From Christensenellaceae bacterium (lineage in GTDB: Bacteria; Bacillota; Clostridia; Christensenellales; Aristaeellaceae): a stretch of 64,000 bases of DNA. Positions 34,478-43,163 of this stretch are shown in pieces (positions within the stretch are counted from its first letter, which is position 1; each line of letters begins with the position of its first letter). The position numbers and the translations under genes were made by a program. The DNA is taken from positions 23,507-87,506 of the forward strand of contig JAHHSO010000006.1 of NCBI GenBank assembly GCA_020025205.1, read 5' to 3'. The notes under the pieces are model-generated. The model made no database searches and was not told the origin of the DNA. It saw only the letters and a list, made by a program, of their open reading frames with translations.

Positions 34478-35017
34478 TCAGTTGGCGGGTGTCTCCCGGC
34501 CGTCTTTGTCCTGAATGCGTGTGCCTTCGCAGGTGAGCAGCATGGTGCCGATGCGCCAGGCATCTGTGGTCAGGGTCTGTTCTCCGTTTGGGGTGCTGGT
34601 GAGGATGCGTGCTGTGCGCTCGCTGCCTGAATAAAACGAGGCATTGTATGCGCCGGTCGGCGTGGTGACGCGCAGGGAAAGAAGCGGGGTTTCCTGCTGG
34701 ATGCTGAACTCGGCAGGATCATAAAACTGCCCCAGAATCTGGCTCAGCAGCGTGGAAAACACGCCGATGTCAGCCTTCTGTCCGTTGACGCTGACGGCAT
34801 TGGCGGTTTGGCAGTCAAAGGAAAACTGTCTCTCTGCTGACGAGAAGGAAACGGAAACAATATCTGAACGGCGAAGGCCGGGGAAAAGCGTCTGCGTACC
34901 GCATGCCTGGGAGGGGAGAACAGGGGGTTCAGGGGTGATGCCGGAGGCCGGAGAAAAGGCTGCAATCCCTGCAAATGCGGCCGCGCAGAGAAGCAGCACG
35001 CCCAAGAGATTTTTCAA
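34478..35017 (-). CDS. Secreted hypothetical protein, TTG start
   Basis: A 179-residue protein with a signal-type N-terminus (LLGVLLLCAAAFAGIAAFSPA) followed by a Pro-rich stretch and a predicted beta-rich domain. No family recognised, though the layout resembles secreted DUF4340-like proteins. A long frame reaches further upstream, but its extension overlaps the GH13 promoter; TTG 35017 is preceded by AAAGGAGG at 8 bases and gives a proper signal peptide, so it is chosen. It diverges from the GH13 gene. Confidence 0.65.
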   Translation of the reverse strand: MKNLLGVLLLCAAAFAGIAAFSPASGITPEPPVLPSQACGTQTLFPGLRRSDIVSVSFSSAERQFSFDCQTANAVSVNGQKADIGVFSTLLSQILGQFYDPAEFSIQQETPLLSLRVTTPTGAYNASFYSGSERTARILTSTPNGEQTLTTDAWRIGTMLLTCEGTRIQDKDGRETPAN

Positions 35018-35127
35018 GCAGGCAGCCTCCTTTCTGATGCTGTCTATTATAGCGGTCAGTTGTAACGGGGAAGCAATGCGAATGAAACAAAATTGTGAAC
35101 TCTTTTTCGGATTTTGATTGTTACGGT

Positions 35128-35157
35128 TTGACAGCGCGCGGGCAAGTAAGATAAAAT
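35128..35157 (+). promoter_or_regulatory. Promoter of the GH13 gene
   Basis: TTGACA (35128-35133), 18-base spacer, TAAAAT (35152-35157), 69 bases upstream of the start at 35226. Confidence 0.65.
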
Positions 35158-35225
35158 GAAAGAAAAGTCTCAAAACGTGCGGCCAGTCCAGAATGCCGCC
35201 GCAGGATGGATGGAGTGTTTTTTTG

Positions 35226-37166
35226 ATGGTTCTCAAGCATGATACGCTGGATGATTTTTACCGCACGCCGCGGGGGGCTTTGCCAGCAGGGGCACAGGTT
35301 CGTCTGCGCGTGGCTATAGAGGAATGCCCCGCACTGGAACGCGTTGAAATGCGCGGCTGGACGGACAGGGAATATCGTTTTCCGATGCGCAAACTGGGCA
35401 TACGAAACGGCGAAACGATTTATGAAGTGCAGGTGACGGTCAATCAGGAGCCGGGGCTGCATTGGTATCGGTTCGAGGCATTTGCTGATGGGCAGCGATA
35501 TGTCCTGGGGGCACCCGGCGATCATACCGGCTGCGGCAGGGGCATCATGGGCAGCGAAGAGAGTTTCCAGATCACAGTCTATGATGCAGACTACCAGACG
35601 CCGTCGTGGATGCATGAGGGAATCATGTATCAGATCATGGTGGATCGTTTCTTCCATGGCGAAGGGACGGATGAACTGCTGTCCGCCAAAGATGGGCAGA
35701 ATATCATCCTCCATACGGACTGGAACGAAATGCCTGTGCTGAACATCTCCGAGAATGGGGACAACTTTGCCAATGACTTTTTTGGAGGCAATCTCGAAGG
35801 CGTTCGCCAGAAGCTCTCTTATCTGAAGAGCATGGGCATCAGCATCCTGTATTTTAACCCGATTTTTCTTGCCAGAAGCAATCATAAATATGACACAAGC
35901 GACTACATGCAGGTTGACCCGATGTTTGGGGACGAGGAAGCGCTGAAGCGGTTATGCGATGAAGCAGGCAAACTGGGCATCCGCGTGATGCTGGACGGCG
36001 TATTTTCGCATGTGGGCGATGACAGCATTTATTTTAACCGCCGCGGCACGCACGGCGAGAAGACAGGCGCATACAGAGACCCTGACTCACCGTATAAAAA
36101 ATGGTTCACATTCAAGCGGTGGCCGAAGGAATATGAGTGCTGGTGGGGCTTTAAGACGCTGCCCAACGTCAACGAAATGGATGAGGATTATCAGAAATAC
36201 ATCCTCACGGGTGAGGATGCGGTTGTCAAGCACTGGCTGCGTGTGGGCGCGAGCGGATGGAGGCTGGATGTTGCAGACGAATTGCCCATGCCCTTCCTGC
36301 GCGAATTGCGCCGACAGGTAAAGAGCGTGTCCAAAGACGAGGCTGTTTTGGGCGAGGTTTGGGAGGATGCCAGCCATAAGGTGACGTATGGTCAAATGCG
36401 CTCGTATGTGCTGGGCGATACGCTGGACAGCGTGATGAACTACCCGCTGCGCGATGTGCTGATTGATTTTTTGATGGGTAGAAAGAACGCGGGCACAACG
36501 GCGCATGAATTGTCCGCTTTACATCAGAATTATCCCAAACCCTTCCTCTATGCGCTGATGAATTTGATGGGCAGCCATGACAGACCCCGCATTCTCAATG
36601 TGCTGGCAGGCAATGATGGAAGCGAAATTCCACGGGCACAGCGTGCCTATCATCAGCTTTCGCAGGAAGAGAGAATGATCGGCGGACTGCGTGAACGCAT
36701 GATGCTGCGCTTTATCCTCAGCGTGCCGGGAATGCCCTGTATTTATTACGCAGATGAAGCGGGGATGGAAGGCTGCGCTGATCCGTTTTGCCGCCGTACC
36801 TATCCATGGGGGAATGAAGATCAGAAGATGATCGCTTATTATCGCCGGTTGATCAGAATGCGCCGGGACAGCCGCGTTTTGCAGACAGGCGAGTGCGATT
36901 TTATTGCCCCGTGCGGCGATGTACTGGGGGTTGTACGGTATATTCACAATGGCGTGGACGCGCTGGGCGAACGCGCCGAAAATGGAATGGCCATTACGTT
37001 CATCAACAGGAGCGCACAGCCTGTTGATGTGTATCTGACAGAGAAGGATGTCATGAGCGCGCAGACACTCGTCAGCGAGCAGAATGAAGTGTTCACGGCG
37101 CGTGCCGGAGCTTTCAGCCTGCGTGTGAATGGTTTGCATGGAACGACATACTTTGGAAAACTGTAA
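35226..37166 (+). CDS. GH13 alpha-glucan hydrolase (neopullulanase/cyclomaltodextrinase-like)
   Basis: A 646-residue alpha-amylase-family enzyme with an N-terminal beta-sandwich of about 120 residues, then the TIM barrel starting HEGIMYQIMVDRFFHG and a C-terminal beta domain. Catalytic residues are Asp348 in GWRLDVADE, Glu377 in LGEVWEDA and Asp452 in GSHDRPR. This layout fits intracellular maltodextrin-debranching or cyclomaltodextrin-opening enzymes acting on imported oligosaccharides. No signal peptide. ATG 35226 is preferred over ATG 35193, which lacks a ribosome site; GGAG lies 10 bases upstream. Confidence 0.9.
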   Translation: MVLKHDTLDDFYRTPRGALPAGAQVRLRVAIEECPALERVEMRGWTDREYRFPMRKLGIRNGETIYEVQVTVNQEPGLHWYRFEAFADGQRYVLGAPGDHTGCGRGIMGSEESFQITVYDADYQTPSWMHEGIMYQIMVDRFFHGEGTDELLSAKDGQNIILHTDWNEMPVLNISENGDNFANDFFGGNLEGVRQKLSYLKSMGISILYFNPIFLARSNHKYDTSDYMQVDPMFGDEEALKRLCDEAGKLGIRVMLDGVFSHVGDDSIYFNRRGTHGEKTGAYRDPDSPYKKWFTFKRWPKEYECWWGFKTLPNVNEMDEDYQKYILTGEDAVVKHWLRVGASGWRLDVADELPMPFLRELRRQVKSVSKDEAVLGEVWEDASHKVTYGQMRSYVLGDTLDSVMNYPLRDVLIDFLMGRKNAGTTAHELSALHQNYPKPFLYALMNLMGSHDRPRILNVLAGNDGSEIPRAQRAYHQLSQEERMIGGLRERMMLRFILSVPGMPCIYYADEAGMEGCADPFCRRTYPWGNEDQKMIAYYRRLIRMRRDSRVLQTGECDFIAPCGDVLGVVRYIHNGVDALGERAENGMAITFINRSAQPVDVYLTEKDVMSAQTLVSEQNEVFTARAGAFSLRVNGLHGTTYFGKL

Positions 37167-37172
37167 AAGCCC

Positions 37173-37214
37173 AAAAAGAGGAACGCATCGTTTAAGCTGC
37201 GTTCCTCTTTTTTT
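37173..37214 (+). terminator. Terminator after the GH13 gene
   Basis: Perfect 15-base stem AAAAAGAGGAACGCA / TGCGTTCCTCTTTTT (37173-37187, 37198-37212), then more T. It can also end the converging DUF2812 transcript. Confidence 0.92.
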
Positions 37215-37245
37215 GCGCGGATTCAGTTGAAATTTTCAGCGGGGC

Positions 37246-37794
37246 TTACTGGTTTTTGTATTTGGCGCGGAGTTTTCTCAATTTCCCGCCGCAGTATGCA
37301 ATCAGAACGATATAAAGGACGGTCAGCGATACAAACAGGATGCTGAAAAAGATGTCCAGCGGGCTGGATGTGCCGGGAAATGATCTGGGCCAGTTGGGCA
37401 GAAGGCAGAAAAGGAAGATCACGAGGACGGGAAGCATGCGGGTTTTGATGACATGATGGATCATATCCAGCTTGGATTCATTGTCGGAGAAGATTTCCCC
37501 ATCGTTGTCAGACTGAATTTCCGAAGCCGGTTTGCGAAAATACAGCCAGCCGGTGCAGCAGTTGAAGTATTCCCAGCCGTAATCCTGAAACATTTGAAGA
37601 TATTCGCTGTCTGCACTTCCGTTTCTGTAATCGAGGCGGTACACGACGTCTTCGGGCGTACATGCTTCAAAGATGTAAAAGAAAGGGAGAATGGTTTTCA
37701 CAAGCCGCAGACCCTGCCTGTGCTGTTGGCGCAGCCAGCGTTCTTCATCCTCATAGTCTGCAATGGTGAACAGGTGAAGCTTCGTTTTACGCAT
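37246..37794 (-). CDS. DUF2812 domain membrane protein
   Basis: A 182-residue protein with a cytoplasmic N-terminal domain (DEERWLRQQHRQGLRLVK, FFYIFEACTPEDVVYRLDY, FQDYGWEYFNCCTGWLYFRK) matching DUF2812, then two membrane helices and a basic tail. DUF2812 proteins are almost always encoded next to PadR regulators, as here. The partner padR gene overlaps this start by 8 bases, so the two are translationally coupled. ATG 37794 follows AAAGGAG. The family is thought to be a PadR-controlled membrane effector, but its activity is unknown. Confidence 0.85.
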   Translation of the reverse strand: MRKTKLHLFTIADYEDEERWLRQQHRQGLRLVKTILPFFYIFEACTPEDVVYRLDYRNGSADSEYLQMFQDYGWEYFNCCTGWLYFRKPASEIQSDNDGEIFSDNESKLDMIHHVIKTRMLPVLVIFLFCLLPNWPRSFPGTSSPLDIFFSILFVSLTVLYIVLIAYCGGKLRKLRAKYKNQ

Positions 37795-38110
37795 GAACAG
37801 TTTCTCCTTTGCTGTTTTTGTAAAGCCGTTGGATCCGTCTGATCTCAAGGTCCAGAATTTCCTTTCCAAGCGGGGTGATTTCATAAAGTTTTCTTTTTTC
37901 TTCTTCGGAATAAAAGGCAATCAGGCCGTCTTTTTCCATTTTGGCGAGTGTGCCGTACATGGTTCCGGGGCTGATGGAAACCGCGTTTGCGGTCATCTGG
38001 CGAACCTGCTGGCCGATGCCGTAGCCGTGCTGAGGCGTTTGCAGGCAGAACAGGATATAGAATCCTGTTTCGGTCATGGGCACATAAATGCGTCGTATCC
38101 GTTCTTCCAT
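37787..38110 (-). CDS. PadR-family transcriptional regulator
   Basis: A 107-residue winged-helix regulator. MTETGFYILFCLQTPQHGYGI is the PadR start, SISPGTMYGTLAKMEKDGLI the recognition helix, and RKLYEITPLGKEILDLE the wing and dimer helix. It probably represses its own operon with DUF2812; an inverted repeat lies inside its promoter spacer (38166-38178). ATG 38110 follows GGGAGG at 6 bases. The inducer is unknown; PadR proteins often respond to antibiotics or phenolics. Confidence 0.92.
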   Translation of the reverse strand: MEERIRRIYVPMTETGFYILFCLQTPQHGYGIGQQVRQMTANAVSISPGTMYGTLAKMEKDGLIAFYSEEEKRKLYEITPLGKEILDLEIRRIQRLYKNSKGETVHA

Positions 38111-38160
38111 AAAATGCCTCCCGTATCGCAACTCGTTATATCGAACTCCGGTATATTCAC

Positions 38161-38189
38161 ATTATATCGAGGTTCGATCTATTTGTCAA
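38161..38189 (-). promoter_or_regulatory. Consensus promoter and operator of padR-DUF2812
   Basis: On the minus strand a perfect TTGACA (38184-38189), 17-base spacer and TATAAT (38161-38166). The spacer contains the palindrome ATCGA-GGT-TCGAT (38166-38178). A related ATATCGAAC half-site lies downstream at 38138-38146. A repressor bound here would block RNA polymerase, consistent with PadR autorepression (inferred). Confidence 0.75.
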
Positions 38190-38240
38190 TGAAAATCAAA
38201 AAAACAGCAGTGCTTCAAACACTGCCGTTCTGTTTTTTTG
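38190..38240 (-). terminator. Hairpin after the aldose epimerase gene
   Basis: CAGTG / CACTG stem extended by ACAG and CTGT blocks (38211-38234), with A and T runs on the flanks; imperfect but well placed just beyond the stop at 38243. Confidence 0.55.
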
Positions 38241-38242
38241 GC

Positions 38243-39133
38243 TTATTCAGCCCGTTCAAATGTGGTTTCCAGGGCCGTTTCCCATACTTCGCCGGGGGCG
38301 AGCTTTGCGGCGCAGGGTTTATCCGCCCATGCAGCCGGGCCGTCTTTTTCTCCCGGAAGAGAATGCCACGGCTCGATGCAGACAAAGCGCATCGGCACAG
38401 TCGATGCAGACCAGATGAGCACGAATGGGAAACCTTCAATATTCACGCGGATACTGCGGCCTGTGTCCCTTTCAACAAGGGACAGCGACTTGGAGCGCAG
38501 GCCTGTCATACAGTGGCTGTCGTTGGCAAAGAGCGTATCCGTGAGCGGGATGCGCGTTGTGTTGCGGGCTAGATAGTAGTCTGCTCCGCCGCAAGTCAGG
38601 CCGCCGGCCGCGGTATTGATGCACAGAGGAGATTCCAGCCGGTCAAATACGAGATCGTAGTCCGTGTAGGTGTGTGCATCGTCAAATGGCACGGCGTAGG
38701 CAGGGTGAAAGCCCAGACCGAACTGCATGTCTTCTTTTCCGGTATTTTTGATGGAGATGGCATGATGAACGCGGGCGCCGTCCAGCGTGTAGCGCGCCGT
38801 GAGCGTGAAGTCAAATGGCCACAGACGCCGCGTCTCTTCAGAGGATGACAGCTCAAGGGTGACGGATGTATCGGTCTGCTCCTTCAAGGCGTGCTCAAAG
38901 TCACGGGCAAAGCCGTGCTGACCGCCTTCAAACGTTTCAGAACCGACTGTAAAGCGGCCGCCGGTCAGACGGCCTGTGTAAGGAAAGAGTATAGGAGAAT
39001 GGCGGTTCCATACGGCCGGATCGCCGCACCAGAGCATCTGTGCATTTGTTTTTTTGTCTACGACGCTGACGGCTTCTGCACCAACGGAATCGACTGTCAG
39101 CCGAATCCGTTCATTTTCAATGGTATAGCGCAT
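38243..39133 (-). CDS. Aldose 1-epimerase family protein (LacX/GalM-like)
   Basis: A 296-residue galactose-mutarotase-fold protein. Seen: NRHSPILFPYTGRLTGGRF with the conserved Arg, EGGQHGFARDFEH with the catalytic His block, LGFHPAYAVPF with the second conserved His, and IEPWHSLPGE with the Glu that acts as base. It interconverts alpha and beta sugar anomers, or, as in YeaD-like proteins, hexose-6-phosphates. ATG 39133 follows AGGAGG. It ends 22 bases after asnA begins downstream on the same strand, and lies between asnA and padR. Confidence 0.9.
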   Translation of the reverse strand: MRYTIENERIRLTVDSVGAEAVSVVDKKTNAQMLWCGDPAVWNRHSPILFPYTGRLTGGRFTVGSETFEGGQHGFARDFEHALKEQTDTSVTLELSSSEETRRLWPFDFTLTARYTLDGARVHHAISIKNTGKEDMQFGLGFHPAYAVPFDDAHTYTDYDLVFDRLESPLCINTAAGGLTCGGADYYLARNTTRIPLTDTLFANDSHCMTGLRSKSLSLVERDTGRSIRVNIEGFPFVLIWSASTVPMRFVCIEPWHSLPGEKDGPAAWADKPCAAKLAPGEVWETALETTFERAE

Positions 39134-39155
39134 TCAAAAAACCTCCTGATTATGG

Positions 39156-40169
39156 TTAAAGAAGCGTGAGCCCTGCTTCCTCAAAGACCTGATGGGTTTT
39201 TTCGTCCCAGATGGAGGACTGTACTTCGCCAATATGCGCTTTGCCCAGAAGCAGCATGCACAGGCGGGACTGACCAATGCCGCCGCCCATGGTCAGGGGC
39301 AGTTTTCCCTCAAGGAGCATCTTGTGAAAGGGCAGAGAACGGCGGTCATTGCAGCCGGAAATCGTCAGCTGACGATCCAGCGACGCAGGATCAACGCGAA
39401 TGCCCATTGAGGAAATCTCCATTGCGCGGTTCAAAACGGGGGCATAGAACAGGATGTCGCCGTTGAGCGCCCAGTCGTCATAATCCGGAGAGCGGCTGTC
39501 ATGCGGCTTGCCGGAGCGGAGCGCGCCGCCGATTCCCTGAATGAACACGGTACCATGCTGGCGGGCAACAGCATTTTCTCGTTCTTTGGCGCTCAGGTTG
39601 GGAAATTGGTCTTCCAATTCCTGCGCGGTGATGAAGGTCACATGGCGGTTAAGGAGGGGGGTGTCGCACAGCTGCGGATATTTGCCGCGCACAGCCAGCT
39701 GAGTGTCACAGATGGAGCAGACGATGGAACGCACAGCTTGATGCAGCGTAAATTCTGTACGGCTTTCCTCTGTGATGACCTTCTCCCAGTCCCATTGATC
39801 GACGTAAATGGAGTGCAGGTTGTCCGGTTCTTCGTCGCGGCGGATGGCGTTCATATCGGTATAAATCCCTTTGCCAGGGTGGATGTCATAACGGTAGAGC
39901 GCCATGCGTTTCCACTTGGCTAAGGAGTGAACAACCTCGGCCTGCGCGCCTGCGGCGGGGATGTCAAACCCGACAGGGCGTTCAACACCGCTCAGGTTGT
40001 CGTTCAGTCCAGAGGATGGTTCTACAAACAGCGGCGCCGACACACGCTTTAAATTCAGCTCGCGTGCGAGGGAATCCTGGAAGATGCGTTTAATAAGGCT
40101 GATGGCACTCTGTGTCTGATACAAAGACAGGTGCGGCGCATAGCCCGTGGGAATGAACGATGTGCCCAT
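39156..40169 (-). CDS. asnA: Aspartate-ammonia ligase
   Basis: A 337-residue AsnA, a class-II aminoacyl-tRNA-synthetase-like enzyme that makes asparagine from aspartate, ammonia and ATP. Seen: RVSAPLFVEPSSGLNDNLSG, EVVHSLAKWKRMAL, GIYTDMNAIRRDEE, DQWDWEK and the C-terminal TMGGGIGQSRLCMLLL. The usual length is 330. ATG 40169 is favoured because upstream ATG 40196 has no ribosome site; a weak AAGAAGAG lies 10 bases before 40169. The aldose epimerase gene follows 22 bases later on the same strand. Confidence 0.94.
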   Translation of the reverse strand: MGTSFIPTGYAPHLSLYQTQSAISLIKRIFQDSLARELNLKRVSAPLFVEPSSGLNDNLSGVERPVGFDIPAAGAQAEVVHSLAKWKRMALYRYDIHPGKGIYTDMNAIRRDEEPDNLHSIYVDQWDWEKVITEESRTEFTLHQAVRSIVCSICDTQLAVRGKYPQLCDTPLLNRHVTFITAQELEDQFPNLSAKERENAVARQHGTVFIQGIGGALRSGKPHDSRSPDYDDWALNGDILFYAPVLNRAMEISSMGIRVDPASLDRQLTISGCNDRRSLPFHKMLLEGKLPLTMGGGIGQSRLCMLLLGKAHIGEVQSSIWDEKTHQVFEEAGLTLL

Positions 40170-40502
40170 GGCGGATGTTCTCTTCTTTCTGATCATGATT
40201 TACAAGTAGTATAACGCGGCTGGGCATTCGGCGCAAGGGAAGGCGCAAAGAAAGCCGTGATAATCGTTTGATTGCCGTATGCACAGCGCAGGATGGCGTG
40301 AATCATGCAGGGAGTCTTCACTGTCTGAATGTGCGCCGTGTGATGCGGGCGGCAAAAACGCAGGACACGGACAATGAAACAGGACAGAAAAGACAATACA
40401 TCATCGGCAGACGTGCAGCGTCTGTGAACGCTGAAAGAGCCGTGCGTGATGAAAAAGATTTTGCAGCAGAAGGCTGGTCATGTTTCGCCTGGCTGTTTTG
40501 AA
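40170..40502. other. Gap of about 330 bases between asnA and the glgA terminator
   Basis: Short plus-strand frames only, none with a ribosome site. No structure recognised other than the glgA terminator at its right edge. Confidence 0.6.
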
Positions 40503-40536
40503 AAAGGCAGCATCCGAATTTTCGAACGCTGCCTTT
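40503..40536 (-). terminator. Terminator after glgA
   Basis: Perfect 9-base stem AAAGGCAGC / GCTGCCTTT (40503-40511, 40528-40536), followed on the minus strand by a T run. Confidence 0.8.
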
Positions 40537-40547
40537 GCTTGGAGTCT

Positions 40548-42359
40548 TTATGTCCGCTTGGAAGGAGAGAGCAGATGGCGAATTTCAAATCCCTTGGAGA
40601 GATTGCCGTGCAGCCGCAGCTGTCCGCTCAGGAATAGTTTATCCACCGTTGTCAGGCCGCGCGCCATGGCAAGCAGGTTGTCAAAGCTGCACTGAACATA
40701 TGCTTCGGCATCCGCCGCAGAAAACGGTTCAACGCGCAGCCTTCCATCGGCATAGCGGATATGGAATGTACCCGCGCCGCGTCCAATGATGGTAATCTGC
40801 ACAACACGCCAGTAATGATCGGCATGCAGGCTGCGGCAAGTGCGCTCATTTTCGATGTAACAGTGTTTGAGCTGCTCAAAAGCCTCGCTGAAGGCAATCG
40901 GTGCGCCTGCGCCCGCGCCGCCGCAGATATCTTCATACATCCGATTATACTGCGCAGCGCTCTTTTCCCACGAAAAGTCCTTGTTCATGCAGCGTATGCG
41001 AAGCGTATCAAACATGGCTTCATTGCCAAAGTAGAGCTTCACAGCTTCCTCAATGGCAAGATACAGATCTTTTGCCTGATAATCGGAGAACGCAAAACCG
41101 TCTCCAATGCCGTCAAAATCCTTGTATGCGCGGACGGAGTCCTTCAAACCGCCCGTCTCGTGGACAATCGGCACCGTGCCATAGCGCATGGCCATCATCT
41201 GGGACAGGCCGCACGGTTCAAAACGTGAAGGCATCAGATACATGTCCGCGCCGGCAAATATGGCAGAGGCCATCGGCTCGTTATAGTCGCTGGAGAAGCC
41301 CAGCTGTCCCGGCCATTGCGTGCGCGCCCAGTTGAAGTAGTCAACATATTTTTGATCGCCCTGCCCAAAGATGATCAGCTGCACGCCCATATCCATCAGC
41401 CCCGGCAGGATCTGGCGGATCAGTTCAATGCCTTTCTGCTCAACAAGGCGCGCAACCGACGCCAGCAAAGGCCATTCCGGCTCCTGAGAAAGACCAAACA
41501 GGCGCTGAATTTCGCGCTTGCAAAGCGCTTTTCCAGCCAGATCGTCCACGGTGAAGTGATACGGGATGAGCGGATCATGCGCCGGGTCATAGTGGCTGGT
41601 ATCAATGCCGTTGAGAATGCCGTACAGCTTAGGGTTGATGATATCCACAACGCCTTGCAGACCATGCGCATAATACGGATAATGAAGCTCTCTTGCATAT
41701 GTTGGTGACACCGTAGACACGGCATCAGCCATCATCATGGCGCCTTTCATCAGGTTGATATCCTGACGGCCTTCATATTCAAAGCTCAAGCCGCCGTGAT
41801 ACCATCCTTCCGGCAGAGCAAACGTGTTTTCCAGTTCGTCCCGGCCAAACTGCCCCTGATAGGCAATATTATGTATGGTATACACTGTTTTGATGCTGCC
41901 AAGCTCTCTATTGAGCACCGCATCATTTTTCAGATAGAGAATAGCCAGAGCCGTCTCCCAATCGTTGCAATGCAGGATATCGGGCAAGCCGCCCAATTGA
42001 GGCAGCAGGGTGATGACGGCGCGGCAGAAGAAGGCAAACCGCAGAGAATCGTCCCCGTAACCATACAGCCGCGGGCGATGGAAGAAATGTTCGTTTTCGA
42101 TGAAATAGACGTTTACACCTTTGAGTTCGCTGTGATACAGCCGACAAGGCAGCTCACGCTGCCCCAGCTGGATGAGGTCGGAACGAATGAGCGTCAAATT
42201 GTCCCCATGGTTCTGGCGGGTACACTGGTACAGCGGAGTGACAATACAAATCTCATCACCAGTATCCTTTAGAGCAGGCGGAAGGGAGAAGGCGACATCC
42301 GCAAGGCCGCCGGATTTGCTGAAAGGTGCGCATTCACTCGTCACAAACAAAATCTTCAT
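40548..42359 (-). CDS. glgA: Glycogen synthase fused to a C-terminal SCP2-like domain
   Basis: A 603-residue GT5 glycogen synthase that extends alpha-1,4-glucan from ADP-glucose. Seen: FVTSECAPFSKSGGLADV with the KxGGL motif at residues 15-19, LHCNDWETAL, and RFEPCGLSQMMAMRYGTVPI, the catalytic E-x7-E. Bacterial GlgA normally ends near residue 480-490. Here about 110 more residues (494-603, bases 40548-40880) follow with an SCP2/sterol-carrier-like pattern: FHIRYADGRLRV, YVQCSFDNLLAMARG and KLFLSGQLRLHGNLSKG. The reading frame is continuous. ATG 42359 is set by the conserved MKILFVTSE start; GAAAGGA is 12 bases upstream. glgB and glgC are not in the window. Confidence 0.92.
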   Translation of the reverse strand: MKILFVTSECAPFSKSGGLADVAFSLPPALKDTGDEICIVTPLYQCTRQNHGDNLTLIRSDLIQLGQRELPCRLYHSELKGVNVYFIENEHFFHRPRLYGYGDDSLRFAFFCRAVITLLPQLGGLPDILHCNDWETALAILYLKNDAVLNRELGSIKTVYTIHNIAYQGQFGRDELENTFALPEGWYHGGLSFEYEGRQDINLMKGAMMMADAVSTVSPTYARELHYPYYAHGLQGVVDIINPKLYGILNGIDTSHYDPAHDPLIPYHFTVDDLAGKALCKREIQRLFGLSQEPEWPLLASVARLVEQKGIELIRQILPGLMDMGVQLIIFGQGDQKYVDYFNWARTQWPGQLGFSSDYNEPMASAIFAGADMYLMPSRFEPCGLSQMMAMRYGTVPIVHETGGLKDSVRAYKDFDGIGDGFAFSDYQAKDLYLAIEEAVKLYFGNEAMFDTLRIRCMNKDFSWEKSAAQYNRMYEDICGGAGAGAPIAFSEAFEQLKHCYIENERTCRSLHADHYWRVVQITIIGRGAGTFHIRYADGRLRVEPFSAADAEAYVQCSFDNLLAMARGLTTVDKLFLSGQLRLHGNLSKGFEIRHLLSPSKRT

Positions 42360-42660
42360 AAAGCAGCTGTTCCTTTCGTATCGGCAGCAAAACGCCGCCA
42401 TTTCCACAAAAATACGATAGATATGCTACTTATATTTTACAGAAAACGGTTTAAAAAGTCAACGATGATGCCCATCTTTCATGCAGATTTTTTGTCAAAT
42501 CAATGTCCATCAAAAAACAGACAGTCAAGTTTTTGAAAGGAGAGGACGATGAAAAAAACGGCCGCTCTTTTTAAATGTGTTTCTACATGGATGCTGCAGC
42601 AAAGGATTGAATACAGTTTTTGTAAATTAAAAGCCGACACAATAGCCGGCGTTTTTAGTC
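42360..42660. other. 301-base gap upstream of glgA
   Basis: Contains the glgA upstream region and, at about 42627-42658, an imperfect GCCGAC / GCCGGC hairpin with flanking A/T runs that may end the XRE transcript. No supported gene. Confidence 0.5.
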
Positions 42661-42951
42661 CTAATCCATTCCGAGACGATGCTCAATGCGGGAAATGCGT
42701 ATTTCAAGCCTGCCATCCGAGAGATCAGTCTCTTTAAGCGTTTCCTTCACGGTCGTTCGAGCCAGCAGGTAGTCGCATGAAACTTCCAGCGTATCTGCCA
42801 GAAGACAGAGCGTTTCAAGGCTGGGTTGACGCAGTCCGCGCTCATACAATCCCACTGTATTGAGACTCTTATCAATGATATCGGCTAAAACCTGCTGGCT
42901 CAAATGTTTAGCTGTGCGTGCTACCTTCAAACGCTGTCCGAATTGAATCAT
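42661..42951 (-). CDS. XRE-family transcriptional regulator
   Basis: A 96-residue soluble regulator. FGQRLKVARTAKHLSQQVLADIIDKSLNTVGLYE (in two parts) is the helix-turn-helix, and LADTLEVSCDYLLART the following dimer segment; the C-terminus is a charged helix. ATG 42951 follows AGGAGG; an upstream ATG (42981) lies inside the palindrome and is rejected. A palindrome and direct repeats in its promoter suggest autoregulation, and the acyltransferase gene is transcribed away from it. Its own promoter is at 42989-43018. Confidence 0.88.
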   Translation of the reverse strand: MIQFGQRLKVARTAKHLSQQVLADIIDKSLNTVGLYERGLRQPSLETLCLLADTLEVSCDYLLARTTVKETLKETDLSDGRLEIRISRIEHRLGMD

Positions 42952-42963
42952 AGTTCCTCCTCC

Positions 42964-43051
42964 TGAAACCAACTGTTTCATTATTTGAATTATATTTTAA
43001 GTATACGGTGTATTTGAAGAACGTCTACTGACAAAAACGGTGTATTTTGAA
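42964..43051 (-). promoter_or_regulatory. Promoter and repeats upstream of the XRE gene
   Basis: On the minus strand TTCAAA (43013-43018), 18-base spacer, TATAAT (42989-42994). A palindrome TGAAAC-N5-GTTTCA (42964-42980) lies in the leader. The near-identical direct repeats ACGGTGTATTTGAA (43005-43018) and ACGGTGTATTTTGAA (43037-43051) are 32 bases apart, about three helix turns, the first overlapping the -35. These are probable binding sites for the XRE protein (inferred). Confidence 0.6.
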
Positions 43052-43163
43052 ATTCTTTACTAGTTTTATGTGGTTATGGAAGAAAAAATGCACGAAAATA
43101 CCGAGTGTTGTGTCTGATTCACAAATACCAGGGGACAGACGCTTGTCTTGCGGGGAAAACAAA

